Source of the DNA: Paraburkholderia franconis
GTDB taxonomy: Bacteria; Pseudomonadota; Gammaproteobacteria; Burkholderiales; Burkholderiaceae
Assembly: GCF_009362735.1 (NCBI RefSeq)
Contig: NZ_WHNP01000059.1
Coordinates: 1 to 42,721 of the forward strand
Direction of reading: 5' to 3'
Length of the DNA stretch: 42,721 bases
Positions 25,025 through 33,953 of the stretch are shown one piece after another. A program made the position numbers and the translations under genes. Under the pieces are notes generated by a model, which saw nothing but the letters and a program-made list of their open reading frames with translations, was not told where the DNA came from and did no database searches. The stretch's first letter is position 1. Every line of letters begins with the position of its first letter.

Positions 25025-25157
25025 GACCAGAGTAAGTGCTCTGCATGGGGCAGGAGCAAGTGCTTTAGCACTTACTCCTGCCGACAGCTAAAGCGCCAAC
25101 TCTGGTCGACCGCTCTGCATGGGACCAGAGTAAGGCGCCGAAGCGCCAACTCTGGTC
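25025..25157 (+). repeat. Array of three nested/tandem hairpin repeats in front of ugpB
   Basis: Hairpin 1 pairs GACCAGAGT (25025-25033) with ACTCTGGTC (25099-25107), plus GTGCT with AGCGC inside. Within its loop sits hairpin 2, pairing GGCAGGAG (25049-25056) with CTCCTGCC (25075-25082) and AAGTGC with GCACTT. Hairpin 3 pairs GACCAGAGT (25123-25131) with ACTCTGGTC (25149-25157), plus GGCGC with GCGCC around CGAA. CTGCATGG precedes hairpins 2 and 3, and a related GGCATGG precedes hairpin 1. Hairpin 3 ends seven bases before the AAGGAG of ugpB. The right arm of hairpin 1 can also pair with the left arm of hairpin 3, so alternative folds exist. Confidence 0.85.
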
Positions 25158-25177
25158 GACAAAAAAGGAGACTTTCG

Positions 25178-26503
25178 ATGCATAGCAAGCCGCTCTTCCG
25201 TTCGCTGTCCGTCGCTGCCGTTCTGGCCTTGGGCGCTCATCAAGGCGCACATGCCGCCACTGAAATCCAGTTCTGGCACGCGATGGAAGCCGCGCTCGGC
25301 GAACGCCTGAACGTGATCGCCAACGACTTCAATGCATCGCAAAGCGATTACAAGATCGTCCCCGTCTTCAAGGGTACCTATGACCAGACGCTTGCCGCAG
25401 GCATCGCCGCGTATCGCAGCGGCAACGCGCCCGCGATCCTGCAGGTCTACGAGGTCGGCACGGCGACGATGATGCAGGCCAAGAAGGCCGTCGTCCCCGT
25501 GTCCGATGTGTTCAAGCAGGCAGGCATGACGCTCGACGAGAAAGCCTTCGTGCCGACCATCGCCAGCTACTACAGCGATTCGAAAACAGGCCATCTGATT
25601 TCGATGCCGTTCAACAGCTCGACGCCCGTCCTCTACTACAACAAGGACGCCTTCAAGAAAGCCGGTCTCGATCCCAACGCGCCGCCCAGGACCTGGGCCG
25701 AAGTCGAGCAGGATGCGCAGAAGCTGAAAGCAGCGGGCCTGTCGTGCGGCTATTCGTCGGGGTGGCAAAGCTGGATTCAGCTCGAGAACTACAGTGCGTG
25801 GCACGGCGCGCCGTTCGCGACGGAAAACAACGGCTTCGACGGCGCCGATGCGCAGCTCGAATTCAACAAGCCGCTGCAGATCGCCCACATCGCGTTCCTG
25901 CAGAAGATGGCCAGGGAAGGCACGTTCACCTATGCAGGCCGCAAGGACGAACCCGTATCGAAGTTCTATAGCGGCGACTGCGGGATCATCACGAATTCGT
26001 CCGGCTCGCTCGCGACAATCCGCAAGTACGCGAAGTTCAGCTTTGGCACGGGCATGATGCCGTACGACGCAAACGTGAAGGGCGCTCCGCAGAACGCGAT
26101 CATCGGCGGTGCGAGCCTGTGGGTGCTGTCGGGCAAGGACCCGGCCGTCTACAAGGGCGTCGCGAAGTTCCTCGCTTATCTCAGCTCGCCGCCCGTCGCC
26201 GCGAAATGGCATCAGGACACGGGCTATCTGCCCGTCACGACGGCCGCGTATCAGCTGACCCAGCAACAGGGCTTCTACGAGAAGAACCCCGGCAGCGACA
26301 CGGCCATCAAGCAGATGCTCAACAAGCCGCCGCTGCCGTTCACGAAGGGCCTGCGTCTGGGCAACATGCCGCAGATCCGCACGATCATCGACGAAGAACT
26401 CGAACAGGTCTGGGCCGACAAGAAGACGCCTAAAGATGCGCTCGATTCATCGGTGTCGCGCGGCGACGATCTGCTGCGCCGCTTCGAGAAGGCAGGCAGC
26501 TGA
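25178..26503 (+). CDS. ugpB: sn-Glycerol-3-phosphate-binding periplasmic protein
   Basis: This 441-residue solute-binding protein closely resembles E. coli UgpB over its whole length. Shared segments include NAPAILQVYEVGTATMM, PFNSSTPVLYYNKDAFKKAG, NAIIGGASLWV and KPPLPFTKGLRLGNMPQIR. A Sec signal peptide covers about residues 1-26 (ending AHA). It captures glycerol-3-phosphate or its diesters in the periplasm and delivers them to UgpAE. The ATG at 25178 follows a strong AAGGAG. The array of hairpin repeats lies directly upstream in the presumed 5' UTR. ugpA starts 89 bp downstream. Confidence 0.95.
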   Translation: MHSKPLFRSLSVAAVLALGAHQGAHAATEIQFWHAMEAALGERLNVIANDFNASQSDYKIVPVFKGTYDQTLAAGIAAYRSGNAPAILQVYEVGTATMMQAKKAVVPVSDVFKQAGMTLDEKAFVPTIASYYSDSKTGHLISMPFNSSTPVLYYNKDAFKKAGLDPNAPPRTWAEVEQDAQKLKAAGLSCGYSSGWQSWIQLENYSAWHGAPFATENNGFDGADAQLEFNKPLQIAHIAFLQKMAREGTFTYAGRKDEPVSKFYSGDCGIITNSSGSLATIRKYAKFSFGTGMMPYDANVKGAPQNAIIGGASLWVLSGKDPAVYKGVAKFLAYLSSPPVAAKWHQDTGYLPVTTAAYQLTQQQGFYEKNPGSDTAIKQMLNKPPLPFTKGLRLGNMPQIRTIIDEELEQVWADKKTPKDALDSSVSRGDDLLRRFEKAGS

Positions 26504-26592
26504 TCAGTACGAGGAGCGCGCTTTCGCCGCTGCATGAAGTTGAATGCGGCAGCAAAGCGCGCCTGATTCGCTCACCGTTGGGAAGGACGTCG

Positions 26593-27477
26593 ATGGACAA
26601 GCGCTCCCGCTTCGGCACCAGCTTCCTGCCTTATCTGCTCGTCGCGCCGCAGCTCGCGATTACGCTGCTGTTCTTTCTCTTGCCCGCAGGCGAAGCGCTC
26701 TGGCAATCGACGCAGACTCAGGACGCGTTCGGCACGTCGAGCGAATTCGTTGGCTTGGGCAATTTCAGTCAGTTGTTCGCCGATCCGCTGTACCTGTCGT
26801 CGTTCGAAACGACGCTGATCTTCTGCGCGCTCGTCACCGTTTCGGGGCTCGCGATCTCGCTGCTGTTCGCCGCCTGCGCGGATCGCGTGACGCGCGGCGC
26901 GAAAGCCTATCAGACGCTCTTGATCTGGCCGTACGCCGTCGCACCCGCGATTGCGGCCGTGCTGTGGTCGTTCCTGTTCAACCCGAGCATCGGTCTCGTG
27001 ACCTTCGCGCTCGGCAAGGCGGGCATCGTGTGGAATCACGCGCTCAATCCCGGTCAGGCGATGTTCCTCGTCGTGCTTGCATCGGTATGGAAGCAGGTCA
27101 GCTACAACTTCCTGTTCTTCTATGCGGGCCTTCAGGCGATTCCGCGCTCACTGATCGAAGCGGCCGCGATCGACGGCGCGGGTCCCGTGCGGCGCTTCTT
27201 CGGCGTCGCGCTGCCGCTGCTGTCGCCGACGACGTTCTTTCTGCTCGTCGTCAATCTCGTCTATGCATTCTTCGACACCTTCCCGATCATCGATGCCGCA
27301 ACGGGCGGCGGCCCCGCGCAATCCACGCGCACGCTGATCTACAAGATCTTCGCCGAAGGCTTCCAGGGGCTCGACATCGGCAGCTCGGGCGCGCAATCGG
27401 TCGTGCTGATGGTGATCGTCGTCGGTCTGACCGTCGTGCAGTTCCGCTTCATCGAGCGGAGGGTTCAATACTCATGA
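26593..27477 (+). CDS. ugpA: sn-Glycerol-3-phosphate ABC transporter permease UgpA
   Basis: This 294-residue integral membrane protein has six predicted spans, the first at about residues 14-35. The cytoplasmic EAA loop is visible as EAAAIDGAGPVRRFFGVALPL, which docks onto the ATPase. The ATG at 26593 has a GGAAGGA RBS; an in-frame ATG at 26578 is possible. It overlaps ugpE by the ATGA arrangement, so the two permease subunits are translationally coupled and made one to one. Confidence 0.94.
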   Translation: MDKRSRFGTSFLPYLLVAPQLAITLLFFLLPAGEALWQSTQTQDAFGTSSEFVGLGNFSQLFADPLYLSSFETTLIFCALVTVSGLAISLLFAACADRVTRGAKAYQTLLIWPYAVAPAIAAVLWSFLFNPSIGLVTFALGKAGIVWNHALNPGQAMFLVVLASVWKQVSYNFLFFYAGLQAIPRSLIEAAAIDGAGPVRRFFGVALPLLSPTTFFLLVVNLVYAFFDTFPIIDAATGGGPAQSTRTLIYKIFAEGFQGLDIGSSGAQSVVLMVIVVGLTVVQFRFIERRVQYS

Positions 27478-28319
27478 TCGAGAATCGCCGCGGCTTCGAC
27501 CTCTTCTGCCACGCAGTATTGATCGTCGGCGTGCTGCTGGTCGTGTTTCCCGTCTATGTCGCGTTCTGCGCGGCGACGATGAGCGAGCACGAAGTGTTCA
27601 GCGTGCCGCTTTCGCTTGTGCCAGGTACGCATCTGTTCGAGAACGTTGCGAACATCTGGACGCACGGCACGGGCAACGCCGCGAGCCCGTTCGGCGCGAT
27701 GCTGCTCAACAGTCTCGTGATGGCGCTCGTGATCGCGGTCGGCAAGATCGCCGTGTCGATCATCTCGGCGTTCGCGATCGTGTTCTTCCGCTTTCCGGGC
27801 CGCAACGCCGCGTTCTGGCTGATCTTCGTCACGCTGATGCTGCCCGTCGAAGTGCGCATCTTTCCGACCGTGCAAGTCGTGTCGTCGATGCATCTGAGCA
27901 ACACGTACGCCGGCCTCACGTTGCCGCTGATCGCCTCTGCCACCGCGACGTTTCTGTTCCGCCAGTTCTTCCTCACGCTGCCCGACGAGCTGATGGAAGC
28001 CGCGCGCATCGACGGCGCGGGTCCGCTGCGCTTCTTCTGGGACGTGGTGCTGCCGCTGTCAAAGACGAATCTCGCGGCGCTCTTCGTCATCACGTTCATC
28101 TACGGCTGGAACCAGTACTTGTGGCCGATCCTGATCACGAGCCAGCAGTCGCTGACGACGGCCGTGGTCGGCATCAAGAGCATGATCGCTTCCGGCGACA
28201 CGGCGACCGAATGGCATCTCGTGATGGCCGCGACGCTGCTCGCGATGCTGCCGCCGCTCGTCGTCGTGCTGGCGATGCAGCGCTGGTTCGTGCGCGGACT
28301 CATTGATGCTGAAAAATGA
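27474..28319 (+). CDS. ugpE: sn-Glycerol-3-phosphate ABC transporter permease UgpE
   Basis: This 281-residue partner permease has six predicted membrane spans and the EAA loop EAARIDGAGPLRFFWDVVLPL. Its ATG overlaps the ugpA stop by four bases (ATGA). The frame is open much further upstream (from 26544), but that part is out of phase with ugpA and is a shadow. The last codons and stop lie inside a 14-bp tandem repeat (28306-28374), so the extreme C-terminus may vary between strains. Confidence 0.94.
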   Translation: MIENRRGFDLFCHAVLIVGVLLVVFPVYVAFCAATMSEHEVFSVPLSLVPGTHLFENVANIWTHGTGNAASPFGAMLLNSLVMALVIAVGKIAVSIISAFAIVFFRFPGRNAAFWLIFVTLMLPVEVRIFPTVQVVSSMHLSNTYAGLTLPLIASATATFLFRQFFLTLPDELMEAARIDGAGPLRFFWDVVLPLSKTNLAALFVITFIYGWNQYLWPILITSQQSLTTAVVGIKSMIASGDTATEWHLVMAATLLAMLPPLVVVLAMQRWFVRGLIDAEK

Positions 28320-28374
28320 ATGCTGAAAAATGAATGCTGAAAAATGAGGCCGAAAAACGAGTGCTGAAAAACAA
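28306..28374 (+). repeat. 14-bp tandem repeat spanning the ugpE stop and ugpE-ugpC gap
   Basis: Three exact copies of ATGCTGAAAAATGA occupy 28306-28347. Two diverged copies follow (28348-28360, 13 bp, and 28361-28374). The unit is not a multiple of three and contains both ATG and TGA. The first copy supplies the ugpE stop; gain or loss of units changes the distance to ugpC (ATG at 28387) without lengthening ugpE much. The last copy leads into the AAGGAT RBS of ugpC. Confidence 0.88.
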
Positions 28375-28386
28375 GGATAAAAACCC

Positions 28387-29475
28387 ATGTCTGCACTGAC
28401 GCTGAAAGGGGTGAAGAAATCGTACGACGGCAAGCAGAACGTCCTGCACGGCATCAACGCGGACGTGCGCGACGGCGAGTTCGTCGTGATGGTCGGGCCG
28501 TCGGGGTGCGGCAAGTCGACGTTGCTGCGCATGGTCGCGGGCCTCGAAGCGGTCACCGAGGGCGAGATCGCGATCGACGGCAAGGTCGTCAACGATCTCG
28601 AACCGAAAGATCGCAACATCGCGATGGTGTTTCAGAACTACGCGCTCTATCCGCACATGACGGTCGCGGAAAACATGGGCTACGCGCTGAAGATCGCCGG
28701 GCTGCCGAAATCGAAGATCGAAGCGCGCGTGCTGACGGCCGCGAAGATTCTCGAACTCGAACCGCTGCTGTCGAGAAAGCCGCGCGAGCTGTCGGGCGGC
28801 CAGCGGCAGCGCGTCGCGATGGGCCGCGCGATCGTGCGCGAGCCGGCCGTGTTTCTGTTCGACGAGCCGCTGTCGAATCTCGATGCGCGGCTGCGCGTGC
28901 AGATGCGGCTCGAAATCCAGCGCCTGCACGGCCGGCTCAAGACGACGAGCCTGTACGTGACGCACGATCAGATCGAAGCGATGACGCTCGCGCAGCGCGT
29001 GATCGTGATGAATCGCGGCCACGCGGAGCAGATCGGCGCGCCGACGGAAGTCTACGAGCGGCCCGCGACGACTTTCGTCGCGGGCTTCATTGGCTCGCCG
29101 GGGATGAATCTGTTGAACGGCCGGATCGCCGACGACGGCGCTTCGTTCGAAGTCGCAGGCGATGGGCCGAAGCTGCCGCTCGAAGGCGTGCCGTGTATCG
29201 GCCGCGAAGTGGTGGCGGGCCGCGTATGCGTGCTCGGCATCCGGCCCGAGCACATGACGCCGGAACAGCCCGGCGCGTCGGCCGCGACGCTCGGCGTCGA
29301 TTCGTGCGAACTGCTCGGCGCGGATAATCTTGCGCATGGGCGCTGGGGGCGGCACGACGTCACCGTACGGCTGCCGCACGCGCACAGGCCGAGTGCCGGT
29401 GAGATGCTTCAGATCGCGCTGCCCGCGCGGCATCTTCACTTCTTTGATGAGGAAGATGGCAAGCGGTTGAATTGA
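28387..29475 (+). CDS. ugpC: sn-Glycerol-3-phosphate ABC transporter ATPase UgpC
   Basis: This 362-residue ATPase of the MalK/UgpC class has Walker A GPSGCGKST (37-45), Q-loop FQNYALYPHM, signature LSGGQRQRVAMGRA, Walker B FLFDEPLSNLDA and the H-loop YVTHDQ. A C-terminal TOBE/OB regulatory domain begins near residue 235. Two copies power UgpAE. It completes the ugpBAEC importer; the phosphodiesterase gene ugpQ is not present downstream. Confidence 0.94.
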   Translation: MSALTLKGVKKSYDGKQNVLHGINADVRDGEFVVMVGPSGCGKSTLLRMVAGLEAVTEGEIAIDGKVVNDLEPKDRNIAMVFQNYALYPHMTVAENMGYALKIAGLPKSKIEARVLTAAKILELEPLLSRKPRELSGGQRQRVAMGRAIVREPAVFLFDEPLSNLDARLRVQMRLEIQRLHGRLKTTSLYVTHDQIEAMTLAQRVIVMNRGHAEQIGAPTEVYERPATTFVAGFIGSPGMNLLNGRIADDGASFEVAGDGPKLPLEGVPCIGREVVAGRVCVLGIRPEHMTPEQPGASAATLGVDSCELLGADNLAHGRWGRHDVTVRLPHAHRPSAGEMLQIALPARHLHFFDEEDGKRLN

Positions 29476-29478
29476 AGT

Positions 29479-29637
29479 CTTTTCTTGTCTGCGACGCTTT
29501 TCGGTATTTTTGGTTTTTCGCGGGCATCCGCGTCAGCGCCTCGCGGCGCGGGGGTTGCCCCTGTCGAGGCGCATCGCGGATGCCAGCGAAAGACGAAGCG
29601 AACCACAAAAAAAGCGGTCGCAGACAGAAAGAGAAAG
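29479..29637. repeat. ~159-bp imperfect palindrome (possible mobile palindromic unit)
   Basis: Nested inverted arms fill the gap between ugpC and ettA. They are TGTCTGCGAC (29486-29495) with GTCGCAGACA (29617-29626); TTTCGC (29516-29521) with GCGAAA (29586-29591); GGCATCCGCG (29523-29532) with CGCGGATGCC (29575-29584); GCGCCTCG (29536-29543) with CGAGGCGC (29565-29572); and GGGG (29551-29554) with CCCC (29558-29561). T-rich and A-rich flanks pair imperfectly in between. It begins 4 bases after the ugpC stop. I recall similar GC-rich palindromes recurring in Burkholderia genomes. It may terminate both directions or be a miniature mobile element. Confidence 0.8.
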
Positions 29638-29718
29638 CACCCAAGTACAATGACACATCCGCCCGCCCGGGCGCCGGCACGCGCAGTGCCGTATCCATTC
29701 CACGCTCAACTCACGCAA

Positions 29719-31386
<1,668 letters not shown>

Positions 31387-31484
31387 GCGTTCGCTGTGCC
31401 GTCGTCCGCAGACGGACCGCTCGCGCGGTTCGATGCGAACGGCATATGGTTTGCTGGCTCGTCACACGCAGACGAGGAGAAGGC

Positions 31485-32633
31485 ATGGCGATATCGGCGG
31501 GCAAGCGTGTGGTGGTGGCCTTGGCGGGCGTGATCGTGCTGCTCGTCGTGATCGCGCTCGGCGGGCTGTATTTCGTGCAACACGAAGTGAAAGAGCGTGT
31601 CGTCGAGACGCTCGCGCCGATCGGCAGCGCTCAGAGCATCGACGTCGGCCTCACGTCGATCACACTCAACCGCGTGCGGCTGACGGCGCCCAAAGACTGG
31701 CCGACCGCCGACTCACTCACCGCCGAGCAGATCACGATGACGCCCGATGTCGGCGATCTGCTCGCGCATCGCGTGCATATGAAAAGCGTCGTGGTGCACG
31801 GCTTCAGTCTCGCGCTGGTGCGCACGGCGAGCGGACGTCTCGAACTGCTGCCGAAGCTGCGGCAAACGCTGAGCCAGCCCGCGAACGCGGCAAGTGGCGC
31901 CAGCGCGGCGAGCGGCGCAGCGTCGAGCCGGCCGCCCTTGCCCGCTGAAAAGCTCATCGAACACATCGCGTTCGCAGACGGCCTGTTCGTCTTCTACGAC
32001 GAATCGGTCAGCAAGCCGCCGTACAAGGTGATCGTCAGCGACGCGAGCGCCAGCGTCGACCACATCCATCTGCCCGAACTCACCGAACCGACCAACCTGT
32101 CAGTTCGCGGCTCGATCAAAGGTCCGGAGCACTCCGGCAAGGTGACGTTCGACGGCTGGATGAAAATCGCCAGCAAGGACTCGCAGACGACCACGACGCT
32201 GCGCGGCGTCGACGTCGTCACGCTCGACCCGTATCTGCTGAGGAAGGCGGGCGCGAGAACGCAGGTTACGGGCGGCACGCTCGACCTGAACATGCAGGCG
32301 AGCGTGACCAGCTATCACATCCACGCGCCGGGCACGGTCACGCTGCATCGTCTGCAACTGGCCGACACGGGCGATCCGCTCGATACGTTCATGCAGATTC
32401 CGACCCGCGCCGCCGTCGCCGCGCTGAAGAAGCATGGCGACGACATGACGCTGCACTTCACGATCGACGGCAATTTGCGTGACCCGAAGTTCAAGCTCAA
32501 CGAAAGCCTGATGACCGAGCTGCGCGCGAACTTCGCGAAAGCGCTCGGCGTCAGTGCAGAAGGCGTCGCGAAGGGCGCGGGTGAAACGGTGAAAGGACTC
32601 GGCAACGCGCTGAAGAATCTGCTCGGGCAATGA
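31485..32633 (+). CDS. Membrane-anchored DUF748/AsmA-like protein
   Basis: The 382-residue product has one N-terminal membrane segment (about 9-29) and a long periplasmic part rich in beta strands, with repeated patterns such as LTSITLNRVRLTAP. A small low-complexity Ala/Ser linker is at about 142-157. This resembles DUF748 and AsmA-like proteins, some of which are thought to help lipid movement between membranes; the function here is unknown. The ATG at 31485 follows a strong GAGGAGAAGG. It is 98 bp after ettA and converges with the HAD gene 34 bp away, with no clear terminator between them. Confidence 0.65.
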   Translation: MAISAGKRVVVALAGVIVLLVVIALGGLYFVQHEVKERVVETLAPIGSAQSIDVGLTSITLNRVRLTAPKDWPTADSLTAEQITMTPDVGDLLAHRVHMKSVVVHGFSLALVRTASGRLELLPKLRQTLSQPANAASGASAASGAASSRPPLPAEKLIEHIAFADGLFVFYDESVSKPPYKVIVSDASASVDHIHLPELTEPTNLSVRGSIKGPEHSGKVTFDGWMKIASKDSQTTTTLRGVDVVTLDPYLLRKAGARTQVTGGTLDLNMQASVTSYHIHAPGTVTLHRLQLADTGDPLDTFMQIPTRAAVAALKKHGDDMTLHFTIDGNLRDPKFKLNESLMTELRANFAKALGVSAEGVAKGAGETVKGLGNALKNLLGQ

Positions 32634-32667
32634 CGCTCGCTTCAACGGCGGTGCCCGGCTGCCACGC

Positions 32668-33291
32668 TCAGACGGGCAAGCCTAGCGCTCGCAGTCTCGC
32701 TTCCGTTTCATCGGCGTTCGTGTGATGCACGCCGTGCCAGCCGAGTTCGGTTGCCGCGTTCGCGTTCTTGATGTTGTCGTCGATGAAGACGAGTTCGTGC
32801 GGCTGCACATCCGGCAGATGCGCGCGAATCCGGCGCAGCATTTCGTCGAAGATCGCCGGGTCGGGCTTGACCATCTTCACGCGGCCCGACACGACGATGT
32901 CCCTGAAGCGGCGCAACACCGTATAGTGCTCCCACGCATACGGAAAGGTCTCGTCCGACCAGTTCGTCAGGCCGAAGAGCGGCACGTTCGCGGCTTCGAG
33001 TTTCTCGACGGTCGCAACGCCGTCGTCGAGCACGCCCGCGACCATCTCGTGCCAGCGCTCGTAGAACGCGCGAATCAGCGGCTCGTGCTCGGGAAACTTT
33101 TCGATCAGCTCCGCCGTGCCTTCCGCGATCGGCTGGCCGCCGTCCTGGCGGATCACCCAGTCCATCGTGCAGACATTGGACAGGAACCAGCGGCGCTCGG
33201 CGTCGTCGGGAATCAGCGCGCGGTACAGATACTCGGGGCTCCAGTCGATCAGCACGCCGCCGAAATCGAACACGACTGCCTTGATGGTCAT
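32668..33291 (-). CDS. HAD-superfamily hydrolase (subfamily IA, YihX-like)
   Basis: This 207-residue protein has HAD motif I as FDFGGVLIDW, with nucleophile D9. The usual second aspartate two residues on is glycine (G11). Motif II is LTNWS, the lysine is in KMVKPDP, and motif IV is FIDDNIKN. A glycine at D+2 occurs in YihX-type and dehalogenase-like relatives, so phosphatase, dehalogenase or other activity is open. Its ATG overlaps the stop of the upstream cysteine hydrolase by ATGA, so the two are coupled. The frame extends upstream, but that part is antisense-like. Confidence 0.82.
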   Translation of the reverse strand: MTIKAVVFDFGGVLIDWSPEYLYRALIPDDAERRWFLSNVCTMDWVIRQDGGQPIAEGTAELIEKFPEHEPLIRAFYERWHEMVAGVLDDGVATVEKLEAANVPLFGLTNWSDETFPYAWEHYTVLRRFRDIVVSGRVKMVKPDPAIFDEMLRRIRAHLPDVQPHELVFIDDNIKNANAATELGWHGVHHTNADETEARLRALGLPV

Positions 33292-33839
33292 GCGAACTCC
33301 GTTTGCAGAATGTCGGCGAGGGGACGCACTTTGACGCGCTTGCCCGTCATCGACGAATTGGCCCAGACGAAGTTCTGGTGCTCGACGATCTTGTCGGCGG
33401 CGAGGTGCGGCTTGTGCTGGGTCGTGTGAAGATCGGACACGACCGTCGCGCGCAGGCCGAGCAGTTCGGCGCGGCGCGCCGTGGCGTTGACGCAGAACTC
33501 GGTCGCGTAGCCACATAGGATCACGCTGTCGATGTCGCCTTGTTGAAGCTGCGCGGCAAGCGGCGTGTCCTGGAACGAATCGCCGACGGTCTTGAAGATG
33601 GAACGGTCCTGTGGCTCGCGAACGAGCGCGGCAGGCAATTGCCACGCGTCGCTACCGCGCGAGAGCGGCCCATTCGCGTCGCTCTCGTGCTGCACGATAA
33701 ACACTGGCGCATTCGCCTGACGCGCCGCCGACGTGAGCCGATTGATGCCGTCGATCACGTCGCCGGCGCGATGAGCTGCCGACGGGCCGCTGAAGAACAT
33801 CTGCTGTACGTCGATGACGATGACGGCAACACCGGACAT
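33288..33839 (-). CDS. Isochorismatase-like cysteine hydrolase
   Basis: This 183-residue protein carries the catalytic triad of the family: D10 (VIDVQQ), K83 (IFKTVGDSF) and C116 (ATEFCVNATA). Relatives include nicotinamidases, ureidoacrylate and biuret hydrolases and isochorismatases. The substrate cannot be assigned from these residues alone; the metal-binding residues of nicotinamidases are not evident. It is the upstream member of an overlapping pair with a HAD hydrolase, suggesting that the two act in one small catabolic or detoxifying step. Confidence 0.85.
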   Translation of the reverse strand: MSGVAVIVIDVQQMFFSGPSAAHRAGDVIDGINRLTSAARQANAPVFIVQHESDANGPLSRGSDAWQLPAALVREPQDRSIFKTVGDSFQDTPLAAQLQQGDIDSVILCGYATEFCVNATARRAELLGLRATVVSDLHTTQHKPHLAADKIVEHQNFVWANSSMTGKRVKVRPLADILQTEFA

Positions 33840-33953
33840 GCGAGCCTCGCTATTCGTTAGTCGTTATTTTGGCGGCGGATTTTTGCGGCGAACACGGCAG
33901 CGCCGATGCGCGAGACGCCGCCGCAACGAGCGGCCGCGGCGGCGTCCTGCGCG

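Noticed and set aside
26544..28319. A 591-codon frame suggesting a longer or fused UgpE
   Set aside because: The first ~310 codons are out of phase with ugpA and shadow-like; the ATGA overlap at 27474-27477 gives the real ugpE start.
28306..28374. CRISPR-like array
   Set aside because: The units are 14 bp and contiguous with no spacers; this is a simple tandem repeat.
29485..29718. A 78-residue N-terminal extension of EttA
   Set aside because: It crosses the ~159-bp palindrome, lacks an RBS, and the EttA family length of 555 residues starts exactly at 29719.
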